A stretch of DNA of 64,000 nt from Mycolicibacter hiberniae (GTDB taxonomy: Bacteria; Actinomycetota; Actinomycetes; Mycobacteriales; Mycobacteriaceae), in contig NZ_AP022609.1 of the NCBI RefSeq assembly GCF_010729485.1, positions 1-64,000 on the forward strand. Reading direction: 5' to 3'. The position numbers were made by a program, and so were the translations under genes. Below, one piece after another: positions 56,841 to 64,000 of the stretch. How positions within the stretch are numbered: position 1 is the stretch's first letter; each line of letters begins with the position of its first letter. The notes under the pieces are model-generated. The model saw only the letters and a program-made list of their open reading frames with translations. It was not told the origin of the DNA and searched no databases.

Positions 56841-57998
56841 ATGCCGTTGCAGGACTGGATGAAAGTCATCTCGGTCGACGACCACGTCATCGAACACCCC
56901 TTGGTGTGGCAGGACCGGCTCTCGGAATCCGAGCGTGCCGAGGGCCCGCAGATCATCGAGACCGCCGAGGGCCACCATGTGTGGCGCTACGAGGGACAGT
57001 TGTATCCGCAGATCGGCCTCAACGCCGTGGCCGGCAAGCCGCCCGCGGAGTACGGCATGGAGCCGGTGCGCTACGGCCAGATGATCCCCGGCTGCTACGA
57101 CCCGGACGAGCGCCTCAAGGACATGGACATCGACGGTATCCACGGGGCGCTGTGCTTCCCGTCGTTCCCGGGCTTCGGCGGGGGAGTGTTCCAGCGCGCC
57201 AAGGACAAGGACTTGGCGCTGTCGTGTGTGCGGGCGTGGAACGACTTCCAGGTCGAGGAGTGGTGCGCGTCGGCTCCGGGCCGGTTGATCCCGTTGGGGA
57301 TCCTGCCCACCTGGGACCCGCAGTTGGCCGCCGCGGAGGTGGAGCGGCTGGCGCAGATCGGTACCCGGGCGGTGTCCTTCCCGGACAGCCCGGTGCCGCT
57401 GGACCTGCCGTCCTTCCACCATCCCACCCACTGGGAGCCGGTCTGGGACGCGCTCGAAGCCGCCGACATGCCGGTCTGCCTGCACTTCGGCTCCGGCGGT
57501 TACGTGCCGGGATTCCCCGCCCGCAACCCGTCGCCCGAGGACACGGCGCCGTTCGCGGTGGCCATCGCCACCTTCTCCACCAACCTCATGTGGAGCACCG
57601 CCGATCTCGTCTTCTCCGGCATGCTGCAGCGGCACCCGAATCTGAAGTTCATGTTGTCCGAGGGCGGAATCGGCTGGATCCCTTACCTGCTGGAGCGGAT
57701 GGACTACACCTGGGAGCGGCACCGGTGGTATCAGAAGATCAGCCGCACGGACCGTCCGTCGGATCTGTTCCGCCGGCACTTCTGGGGCTGCTTCATCGAC
57801 GACGAACACGGGGTCGCGTCCCGGGATGCGATCGGGATCGAGAACATCCTCATCGAGGTGGACTATCCGCACTCGGACTCCAACTGGCCCAACAGTCGCA
57901 AGAGAATCGCCGAGACACTACGCGAGGTGAGCGACAGCGACGTACACCGGATCGTGGAACTCAACGCCCGCGAGCTGTTGCACCTCGGTGACCGATGA
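56841..57998 (+). CDS. Amidohydrolase-2 family TIM-barrel protein
   Basis: An intact 385-residue metal-dependent enzyme. The metal motifs are SVDDHVIEHP (D-H-x-x-E form), CLHFGSGG, LSEGGIGWIPYLLE and VDYPHSDSNWP. It is clearly paralogous to the protein at 9,708 (shared PGCY-DER, LCFPSFPGF or MCFPSFPGF, HWEPVWDAL or HWKPMWDAL). The ATG follows AAGGAGA. Its stop overlaps the start of the next small gene. Being inside the mce transcript, it is a candidate to process the imported compound. Confidence 0.87.
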   Translation: MPLQDWMKVISVDDHVIEHPLVWQDRLSESERAEGPQIIETAEGHHVWRYEGQLYPQIGLNAVAGKPPAEYGMEPVRYGQMIPGCYDPDERLKDMDIDGIHGALCFPSFPGFGGGVFQRAKDKDLALSCVRAWNDFQVEEWCASAPGRLIPLGILPTWDPQLAAAEVERLAQIGTRAVSFPDSPVPLDLPSFHHPTHWEPVWDALEAADMPVCLHFGSGGYVPGFPARNPSPEDTAPFAVAIATFSTNLMWSTADLVFSGMLQRHPNLKFMLSEGGIGWIPYLLERMDYTWERHRWYQKISRTDRPSDLFRRHFWGCFIDDEHGVASRDAIGIENILIEVDYPHSDSNWPNSRKRIAETLREVSDSDVHRIVELNARELLHLGDR

Positions 57999-58285
57999 TG
58001 GACTCCAGCGGGGGGCGTCCGGAGACCGACGACTATGACCTGCTGACCTTCGGTGAGGTCGCGGCGCGGCTCACCGAGGTGCTGGCCGCCGAGACCGCAG
58101 AGCTGGAAAGGCTACGCCGCCAACCCAATCCCGACCAGGCCGCGATGCGGGGAATCGAACAACGCATCGAGCGCCTGAAAGCCGGCGCCCAGCGCTACAG
58201 CGAGGAGCAGCGAACCAACAGCGCGTTCGTCCGCCGATACGGCTCACTGACCGCCTCGTCAGACGATCGTCCGCCATGGCGTTGA
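57995..58285 (+). CDS. Small coiled-coil hypothetical protein
   Basis: A 96-residue hydrophilic protein of unknown function. Residues about 20-75 are rich in Glu, Arg, Leu and Ala with heptad-like spacing (VLAAETAELERLRRQ, GIEQRIERLKAGAQRY), suggesting a helical hairpin or coiled coil. No membrane segment or signal. It overlaps the amidohydrolase stop (ATGATGG at the junction) and lies 31 bp before the first yrbE gene. It is therefore co-translated with the catabolic genes and may be an accessory of either the amidohydrolase or the transporter. Confidence 0.72.
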   Translation: MMDSSGGRPETDDYDLLTFGEVAARLTEVLAAETAELERLRRQPNPDQAAMRGIEQRIERLKAGAQRYSEEQRTNSAFVRRYGSLTASSDDRPPWR

Positions 58286-58316
58286 CCAATCGGGAAAACC
58301 GGGGAGGGAACCGCCG

Positions 58317-59159
58317 ATGACAGCGGAGCTCCCCTCCCCGCTGGGGGAGGTCCGGGAGTGGACGCACGGCTACGTCGAGCGCCATCCCATCGCATCGCTG
58401 AAAACCGTGGGCAGCCAGGCCGCTCTGGGCGTGCGGGCAATGCAATACCTGTTCATCGACATCATCGAGCGCCGGTTCGCCTTCCGTGAGTTCGTCGAGC
58501 AGGCGACGTTCATGGCTTCGACCGCGATGCTGCCCACCATGTGCGTGGCCATCCCCATCGGGGTGACGCTGCAGATCCAGTTCGCGCTGCTCGCCGGCCA
58601 GGTCGGTGCGACGTCGCTGGCCGGCGCGGCCAGCGGGCTGGCAGTCATCCGGCAGGGCGCCCCACTGGTCGCTGCGCTGCTGATGGCGTCGGCGGTCGGC
58701 TCGGCCATCTGCGCCGACCTGGGCTCGCGCACCATTCGCGAAGAGGTCGACGCGCTTGAAGTGCTGGGTATCTCGGCGATCCGGCGCCTCGTCGTGCCGC
58801 GCTTGGCCGCGGCGATCACCGTCGGCCTGGCGTTGACCGGTCTGGTGAGCTTCATCGGTTTTCTGGCCGGCTACCTGTTCAACACCTTCGCCCAAGGCGG
58901 AGCCCCCGGGAGCTTCGTGTCGACGTTCGCGTCCTTTGCGACCGTCGGGGACCTCGTCGTGACCCTGATCAAGTCGGTGGTCTTCGGTGCGATCGTCGCC
59001 ATCGTGGCCTGTGACAAGGGATTGACCACCAAGGGTGGTCCCGCGGGGGTGGCCAATTCGGTCAACGCCACCGTGGTGGCCTCAATTCTGCTGCTGATGG
59101 TCACCAATGTGCTGTTCACCCAGATGTACGTCCTGATGTTCCCGAAGGCGGCCCTGTGA
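58317..59159 (+). CDS. YrbE/MlaE-family permease subunit (YrbE-A of mce operon)
   Basis: A 280-residue integral membrane permease of the Mce lipid-import ABC system. It has about five or six helices, the conserved MlaE loop REEVDALEVLGISAIRRLVVP near residues 140-160 and ATFMASTAMLPTM in the first membrane region. It pairs with YrbE-B, whose start overlaps its stop. A GGGGAGGG sequence upstream serves as RBS. ATPase (MceG/Mkl) is normally encoded elsewhere. Confidence 0.92.
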   Translation: MTAELPSPLGEVREWTHGYVERHPIASLKTVGSQAALGVRAMQYLFIDIIERRFAFREFVEQATFMASTAMLPTMCVAIPIGVTLQIQFALLAGQVGATSLAGAASGLAVIRQGAPLVAALLMASAVGSAICADLGSRTIREEVDALEVLGISAIRRLVVPRLAAAITVGLALTGLVSFIGFLAGYLFNTFAQGGAPGSFVSTFASFATVGDLVVTLIKSVVFGAIVAIVACDKGLTTKGGPAGVANSVNATVVASILLLMVTNVLFTQMYVLMFPKAAL

Positions 59160-60013
59160 TGGCCGCCCCCTATCTGCCTCCCGGAGTTCGGCCACTGCTC
59201 GGCGCCACGACCGCGGTGGCGAACACCGTCATGCGGCTCGGTCACATGCTGACCTTCTTCGCGCACGCCGTCGCGGGAGTGCCGGTGATGCTGACGCGAT
59301 ACCGCAAGGCCTTCCTGATCATCCTGTCCGACGTCAGCTGGGGCAACGGGTCGATTGTGGTGGGCGGCGGCACCGCGGGAGTGATCATCGTGCTGGGGGC
59401 CACCGCGGGCGCCATCGTCGGCATCGAGGGGTACCAGGCCCTGCACCTGCTCGGGATGGAACCGGCGGCGGGCCTGTTGTCCTCCACGGTGTCGACCCGA
59501 GAGCTGGCGCCGATCATGGCCGCCCTGGCCTTCGCGGCGCAGGCCGGTTGCCGCTTCACCGCTCAGCTCGGTTCGATGCGCATCTCTGAAGAGATCGATG
59601 CGATGGAATCACTGGCCATCCGGCCGATCCCGTACCTGGTGACCACCCGGCTGGTGGCCTCCACGCTGGCGATCATCCCGCTGTACATCTTGTGCCTGGT
59701 GGTCAACTACGCGACCGTGAAGACCATCGTGACGTTCGCGGGGGGCCTGTCCGGCGGCTCCTTCGAGCATTACTTCGGCTTGGTGCTGACCGGCACCGAT
59801 GTCGTGTACTCGGTGATCAAAGCCGTGGTCTTCGTCCTCATCACATCGACCATCCAGTGCTATTACGGCTACTTCGCAGCCGGCGGTCCGCAAGGAGTCG
59901 GGGTGGCGGCCGGCCGGGCGATGCGGGCCAGCATCTCGGTGATGATCATCGCGAACCTGCTTCTCACTGTGGGTCTTTGGGGGATCGGATCGGGAGCAAG
60001 GCTGGGGGGATAG
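59156..60013 (+). CDS. YrbE/MlaE-family permease subunit (YrbE-B of mce operon)
   Basis: A 285-residue partner permease with the MlaE signature SEEIDAMESLAIRPIPYLV near residues 142-160 and about six helices. GTG 59,156 or ATG 59,159 can both serve as start; either overlaps the YrbE-A stop. It is followed after 2 bp by the first Mce gene. Together the two YrbE proteins form the membrane channel through which substrate passes to the ATPase-driven step. Confidence 0.92.
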   Translation: MMAAPYLPPGVRPLLGATTAVANTVMRLGHMLTFFAHAVAGVPVMLTRYRKAFLIILSDVSWGNGSIVVGGGTAGVIIVLGATAGAIVGIEGYQALHLLGMEPAAGLLSSTVSTRELAPIMAALAFAAQAGCRFTAQLGSMRISEEIDAMESLAIRPIPYLVTTRLVASTLAIIPLYILCLVVNYATVKTIVTFAGGLSGGSFEHYFGLVLTGTDVVYSVIKAVVFVLITSTIQCYYGYFAAGGPQGVGVAAGRAMRASISVMIIANLLLTVGLWGIGSGARLGG

Positions 60014-60015
60014 GC

Positions 60016-61371
60016 ATGCAGCAGATCGAATCGGCGCATCGGCAGCTGGCCGGCTGGCGCCTGTTGCTCCGGGGGCTCGCCGTGCTGACCGGGGTGCTGC
60101 TGCTCGCCGGAGTGGCGATCGCCAAGTCGCAGGGCGCCGTCTCCGAGCACGTCGCCGTCACCGCCCTGCTCACCGACGTCGGCGACGGCCTGCCCAAAGG
60201 CTCCGACGTCAAGTTCCGCGGCGCGCTGGTGGGCTCCGTCGCGAAGGTGACACCGGCGCTGGGCGGGCGACCCAATGCCGCGGAACTGATCATCGACCCG
60301 CACTTCGCACCGGGAATTCCGGCGACGGTGACTGCTCGCGTGGTACCCAGCAATGTTTTTGCGGTCTCCTCAATCCAACTGGTGGACAACGGACCGGCCA
60401 GCGGGCTGCGCAGCGGCGCCCGGATCGTTCAGGATCAGAGCCTGGCCACCGTCCAATTCCAGACCGTGCTGACCAAGCTGCGCGAAATCCTCGGCGCGAT
60501 CGGCCGGCCCGACTCCGGCGACTCGATCGGCGTGCTACAGGCCGTCGCGGAAGCCACCGGCGGCCGCGGCGACACCCTCACCGCCGCCGGTGGCGGCGCC
60601 AAGCGGATCGTCCGGCAGCTCAACGAGGTGATGCAGGCCCAAGGCTCGGCGTCCACCGTCGGCCAGCTCACCGACGCGTTGACGGGCCTGCAGACAGCTG
60701 CGCCGGAGCTGCTGGAGACGGTGCACCAGATGGTCGTGCCCATGCGGACCCTGGCCGAAAAACGGCAGGCGCTCACCGACTTCCTGGCAGCCGGTAACAC
60801 CACCACGGGATCGATGGCGGAAGCCTTCGTCAACAACACCGACCGGATGATCGTCATCACCACCCAGCTCTCCCCGGTGCTCGGTGTGTTGGCCGACGCC
60901 GGTGGCGAGTTCGCTCCCATGGTCACCCGGATGAACAACGTGGTGAACAGGTTCTTCGACCACGTCTGGCGCTCGGATCGCCACACGGCGGTGGGCAAGT
61001 TCCTGCTGGTCATCACCCCCAACCGGATGTACACCCGCGGGGACTGCCCGCGCTACGGCAGCCTCGAGGGCCCCAGTTGCCAGACCGCGCCGCTGTCCGC
61101 CGATCCGCCATTGCTTCCGCAAGCCATCGATCCCCGCAACTATCCGCTCGCGCCGGAGCTGACCGGCGGCGGCCCGGGTTTGGTGGGCGGTCCCGAGGAA
61201 CTGGCGAAACTGACCGAGATCCTCGGCCCGGACACCAACCCGGCCTCGGAGCTGCTCTTAGGTCCGGTGCTGCGCGGAACCACCGTGCAGATGATCCCCG
61301 AACCGGCAGCGCCCCCCGGCGCGCCGGCCGAAGCCACGCCTGCGGGCCCCACCCAGGCAGGTGGCTCATGA
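60016..61371 (+). CDS. Mce-family protein, first position (MceA-like)
   Basis: A 451-residue exported, membrane-anchored protein with one N-terminal helix (about residues 17-36). The MCE/MlaD domain spans about 45-120 (VSEHVAVTALLTDVGDGLPKGS, VKFRGALVGSVAKV). A long helical region follows, then a Pro/Ala-rich C-terminus (AAPPGAPAEATPAGP). Mce proteins form a periplasmic tube that moves lipids toward the YrbE permease. The length matches MceA proteins (about 450). Its stop overlaps the next start (ATGA). Confidence 0.9.
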   Translation: MQQIESAHRQLAGWRLLLRGLAVLTGVLLLAGVAIAKSQGAVSEHVAVTALLTDVGDGLPKGSDVKFRGALVGSVAKVTPALGGRPNAAELIIDPHFAPGIPATVTARVVPSNVFAVSSIQLVDNGPASGLRSGARIVQDQSLATVQFQTVLTKLREILGAIGRPDSGDSIGVLQAVAEATGGRGDTLTAAGGGAKRIVRQLNEVMQAQGSASTVGQLTDALTGLQTAAPELLETVHQMVVPMRTLAEKRQALTDFLAAGNTTTGSMAEAFVNNTDRMIVITTQLSPVLGVLADAGGEFAPMVTRMNNVVNRFFDHVWRSDRHTAVGKFLLVITPNRMYTRGDCPRYGSLEGPSCQTAPLSADPPLLPQAIDPRNYPLAPELTGGGPGLVGGPEELAKLTEILGPDTNPASELLLGPVLRGTTVQMIPEPAAPPGAPAEATPAGPTQAGGS

Positions 61372-62408
61372 GTGGCCACCACCGCCGGCTGCTGGGGCTG
61401 TGCACGTTTCTGGCCGTCTGCTTCGCGCTCACCTGGACCGTTTTCGTCACGCTGCAACGCCAGGTCGCCGGCCCGACGACGCCGTATGCCGCGCTGTTCA
61501 CCGATGTCTCCGGCCTGAAAGCCGGTGACGACGTCCGCATGGCCGGAGTCCGGGTCGGCCGGGTCGAGGGCGTGACCCTGCAGGGTGAGCTGGCCCGGGT
61601 CGACTTCCGCATCGAGAAGGCGCAGCCGCTCTCGGGCGACACCAGGGCCTCGATCGACTACCAGAACCTGGTCGGCCAGCGCTACGTGGGTCTGTCGCTG
61701 GGCACGTTCGACAACCCCGGGGTGCTGCGGCCAGGCACGGTGATCCCGGTCGAGCGCACCCAACCGTCATTCGACATCTCGCACCTGCTCAACGGATTCG
61801 AGCCGTTGTTCGCCCTGCTCAACCCCGAGGAGGTGGACAACCTCACCTCCGCGGTCATCGCCTCGATGCAAGGGGATACCGGCGCGATCACCCAACTCAT
61901 CGCCGACACCACCCAACTGGCCCAGGCCTACTCCGGCACCGATGAACTCCTGGACCCGGTGTTGACCAACCTGAGATCGGTTCTCGAGTCGGTGGCCCGG
62001 CGCGGTGGGGACGTCGAGTCCAGCATCTCCTCGGCCAAGGACATGTTCCACGGGTTTGCCGCCCGGCGTGCGGAATTCGTCACCTCCCTCGACCAGGTGT
62101 CGGTGGTGGGGCAACGTCTGGCCAACGTGATCGGCGATATCCAGCCCGACCTGCGCGAGTTCGTGCAACGCGAGCCCGGGTTCGCCAAGCACTTCATGGA
62201 CAACAAACAGGGATTCGCCTACATGGGCTTCAACATTCCGCTGATGCTCAAGGGTCTGGCCCGGATGAGCCAAGAGGGGTCTTATCTCGACATCTACGCC
62301 TGCAACATCACGGTCAGCGAGTTCCCCCGCATCGACGCCCTGATCGACGCCATTCTGCGCAACGGGACACCAAGCGGGGCAAAACAATTCAGTGCGAAAT
62401 GCAGGTGA
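61368..62408 (+). CDS. Mce-family protein, second position (MceB-like)
   Basis: A 346-residue protein with an N-terminal membrane helix and the MCE domain (YAALFTDVSGLKAGDDVRMAG, VRVGRVEGV) at about 35-115. A helical C-terminal region follows with the MceB-like ending YACNITVSEF near residue 310. Length equals that of Mce1B-type proteins. It lies 4 bp before the third Mce gene. Confidence 0.9.
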   Translation: MSGHHRRLLGLCTFLAVCFALTWTVFVTLQRQVAGPTTPYAALFTDVSGLKAGDDVRMAGVRVGRVEGVTLQGELARVDFRIEKAQPLSGDTRASIDYQNLVGQRYVGLSLGTFDNPGVLRPGTVIPVERTQPSFDISHLLNGFEPLFALLNPEEVDNLTSAVIASMQGDTGAITQLIADTTQLAQAYSGTDELLDPVLTNLRSVLESVARRGGDVESSISSAKDMFHGFAARRAEFVTSLDQVSVVGQRLANVIGDIQPDLREFVQREPGFAKHFMDNKQGFAYMGFNIPLMLKGLARMSQEGSYLDIYACNITVSEFPRIDALIDAILRNGTPSGAKQFSAKCR

Positions 62409-62412
62409 GGAC

Positions 62413-63450
62413 GTGAACAGGATCAGCGCCGTGCTGCGGCGCCCCATCGAGAGCCACGGCAACCTGCGGCTCGGGCTAGTCACGGTGGCGGTGATCGCGC
62501 TGCTCTGCGGCGGCGTGCTGGGCATGGGAAAGATGGGCGTGGGCCGCCTCACCTACACCGCTGACTTCGCTCAGGCCGCCGGCCTGAGTGCCGGCGACCA
62601 GATCACGGTGGCCGGCGTCCGGGTCGGTGCGGTCAAGGGCCTTCGGCTCGAAGACGACCACGTGGCCGTGGCGATGGAGATCGACAAAGGCCTGCACCTG
62701 GGAGCGGACACTCGAGCGTCGATCAAGCTCACCACGTTGCTCGGCGCGCGCTATGTGGACCTACGGCCGGCCGGCTCCGGAGGGCTGGCCCAGCGGCGCA
62801 TCCCGTTGGCCAACACCGAAGTGCCCTACGACCTGCAATCCGCGCTGCAGGATGCGACCACGACGTTCGACGCCGTCGACGCCGAGAAGATCGCCCACTC
62901 GATGACCACATTGTCCCGGCAGCTGCAAGGCGGCCCGGAGATCCTGCCCCAGGCACTCGACAACATTGCGCACCTGTCCGCGGTCATCGGGGCCCGGCGC
63001 GACGAGATCGGCAGTCTGCTGCGCAGCACGCAGCAGGTGTCCGAACTGTTGGGCAGGCAGCAGAGCAGCCTGGGGGTGCTGATGCTGCAGGGCCGCGATG
63101 TGCTCGCCGACCTGGCGGCCCGGCGGGAGGTCATCGTGCGACTCATCAACGCGACCACCAAGCTCATCGCGCAGCTGCAACCGGTGCTCGTTGGGGATCG
63201 CCGCCAGACCCGCGAACTGCTGGCCAACCTCGACGGAATGCTGTCCTCGGTCGGCCGCAACGATGAGCTGTTCCGGAATATGTTGCAGATCATGCCCGTT
63301 CCGATCAGGAACTTCTCCAACGCGACGGGCAACGGCAACGAGTTCGACTTCAGTTCGACGGGCGGCACGCTCATCGACTCGTTCATGTGCGCGATCAGCG
63401 GCCGTGCCAAGCAGTTCAACCTGCCGCACTACTTCGAGGACTGCGGATGA
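62413..63450 (+). CDS. Mce-family protein, third position (MceC-like)
   Basis: A 345-residue protein with one N-terminal helix (about 22-42) and the MCE domain (YTADFAQAAGLSAGDQITVAG, VRVGAVKGL). A helical part follows and the end is SFMCAISGRAKQFNLPHYFEDCG. It is much shorter than typical MceC/MceD proteins (about 500 residues), as it lacks the Pro-rich tail. Start is GTG 62,413. The next gene overlaps its stop by 4 bp. Confidence 0.87.
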   Translation: MNRISAVLRRPIESHGNLRLGLVTVAVIALLCGGVLGMGKMGVGRLTYTADFAQAAGLSAGDQITVAGVRVGAVKGLRLEDDHVAVAMEIDKGLHLGADTRASIKLTTLLGARYVDLRPAGSGGLAQRRIPLANTEVPYDLQSALQDATTTFDAVDAEKIAHSMTTLSRQLQGGPEILPQALDNIAHLSAVIGARRDEIGSLLRSTQQVSELLGRQQSSLGVLMLQGRDVLADLAARREVIVRLINATTKLIAQLQPVLVGDRRQTRELLANLDGMLSSVGRNDELFRNMLQIMPVPIRNFSNATGNGNEFDFSSTGGTLIDSFMCAISGRAKQFNLPHYFEDCG

Positions 63451-64000
63451 GCGGGCGGCTGATCGCCAAGGCGCTCGGGGTCGTCGCGATGGCCCTGGCC
63501 GCGTTCGGCTGTTCCCACGACTCACCGGGGCCGCTGGCCCGCGGCATGACCGTCACGGCCCAGTTCGACAACGCCAGCGGACTCTATGAGGGCAACGCCG
63601 TCTCCGTGCTGGGCATGCGCGTGGGCAAGATCGTCAAGATCGAGGCCAGGGGCGACTACGTGCAGGTCACCATGTACATCGACGGCGGAGTCAAGATCCC
63701 GGCGGACGCCCAGGCCGTCACGGTCTCGACCTCGATCCTCACCGACCGGCACATCGAGTTCACCCCGGTGTACCGGGGCGGACCGCTGCTGGCCGACAAC
63801 GACTCGCTCAGCCTCGCCCGCACCCGCACACCGGTGGAGTTCGACCGGGTGCTGGCGATGATCGACAAGCTGTCGCTGCAATTGGCCGGCGACGGTGCAG
63901 GTTCGGGGCCGGTCGCCGATCTGCTCAGCATCAGCGCATCGATGACCGGCGGAAACGGCACCAAGATCCGGTCGGCGCTGAGCCAGCTGTCGGAGGCGCT
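63447..64000 (+). CDS. Mce-family lipoprotein, fourth position (partial, cut by window end)
   Basis: The first 184 residues of a Mce protein with a lipoprotein signal: a hydrophobic segment ending AAFGC (lipobox, Cys 22). The MCE domain follows (MTVTAQFDNASGLYEGNAVS, LGMRVGKIVKI) at about 35-115. In classical six-gene mce operons the lipoprotein is the fifth (MceE/LprK). Here it directly follows the third Mce gene. The rest of the gene lies outside the window. Confidence 0.88.
   Translation, partial: MSGRLIAKALGVVAMALAAFGCSHDSPGPLARGMTVTAQFDNASGLYEGNAVSVLGMRVGKIVKIEARGDYVQVTMYIDGGVKIPADAQAVTVSTSILTDRHIEFTPVYRGGPLLADNDSLSLARTRTPVEFDRVLAMIDKLSLQLAGDGAGSGPVADLLSISASMTGGNGTKIRSALSQLSEA

Overview
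The window is high-GC actinobacterial DNA, almost certainly from a Mycobacterium or Mycolicibacterium species. The strongest evidence is the central part (about 24.9-53.3 kb), which follows the gene order of the M. tuberculosis Rv0534c-Rv0566c menaquinone region: menA, MTA phosphorylase, Rv0537c/Rv0538-like membrane proteins, menE, DUF3349, pitA, glyoxalase, SDR, menB, menC, bpoC, menD, Rv0556-like, menG, Rv0560c-like methyltransferase, menJ, grcC1, htpX, gpdA, Rv0565c-like monooxygenase and YajQ. An mce operon at the right end, a cutinase and many acyl-CoA dehydrogenases and crotonases fit the same lineage. Start codons are often GTG or TTG, and genes commonly overlap by 4 bp.

Region 1 (49-24,894) is a dense catabolic cluster with no counterpart I recognise in the M. 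tuberculosis men region. It has two AMP-forming acyl-CoA ligases, six crotonases, three acyl-CoA dehydrogenases, a two-domain MaoC dehydratase and an SDR. It also has a thiolase-like/DUF35 pair, three amidohydrolase-2 proteins, an HpcH-type aldolase, a TauD-like oxygenase, a D-2-hydroxyacid dehydrogenase, a TetR regulator, a DapB-like dehydrogenase and a nitroreductase. The layout is a series of divergent units. All six divergent intergenic regions carry an inverted repeat of the form YGNNAA-N6-TTNNCR or a close variant, often in pairs about 22 bp apart. This points to one regulon, probably controlled by the TetR protein encoded at 17,915. The likely job is CoA-dependent breakdown of an alicyclic, aromatic or terpenoid acid; the substrate cannot be read from the sequence.

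Twelve genes between 49 and about 17.7 kb are broken by frameshifts, most densely in the first 5 kb, while everything after about 17.9 kb is intact. Because conserved motifs continue across the breaks, I suspect base-calling errors near a contig end, but recent decay is possible. These genes are listed as pseudogenes with the intended product named.

Region 2 (24.9-53.1 kb) makes and modifies menaquinone: MenD, MenC, MenE and MenB build the naphthoquinone, GrcC1 the prenyl chain, MenA joins them, MenG methylates the ring and MenJ reduces one isoprene unit. Local departures include a cutinase, a tandem duplication of pitA with its small partner gene, a PknH-sensor-like lipoprotein, a DsbA-like secreted protein where mgtA sits in M. 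tuberculosis, and a SulP transporter.

Region 3 (53.2-64 kb) starts with tRNA-Tyr and a strong hairpin, then a gamma-resorcylate-decarboxylase-like amidohydrolase and a divergent pair of acyl-CoA dehydrogenases. The rightward dehydrogenase leads a tightly packed transcript of an amidohydrolase, a small coiled-coil protein, two YrbE permeases and four Mce proteins, the last cut by the window end. This links a lipid importer to catabolic enzymes of the same families as in Region 1.

No stretch longer than 300 bases lacks a gene. The largest gaps are 37,844-38,059 (menB/menC, no recognisable element), 17,732-17,914 (one operator-like repeat) and 49,808-49,969 (nothing recognised).
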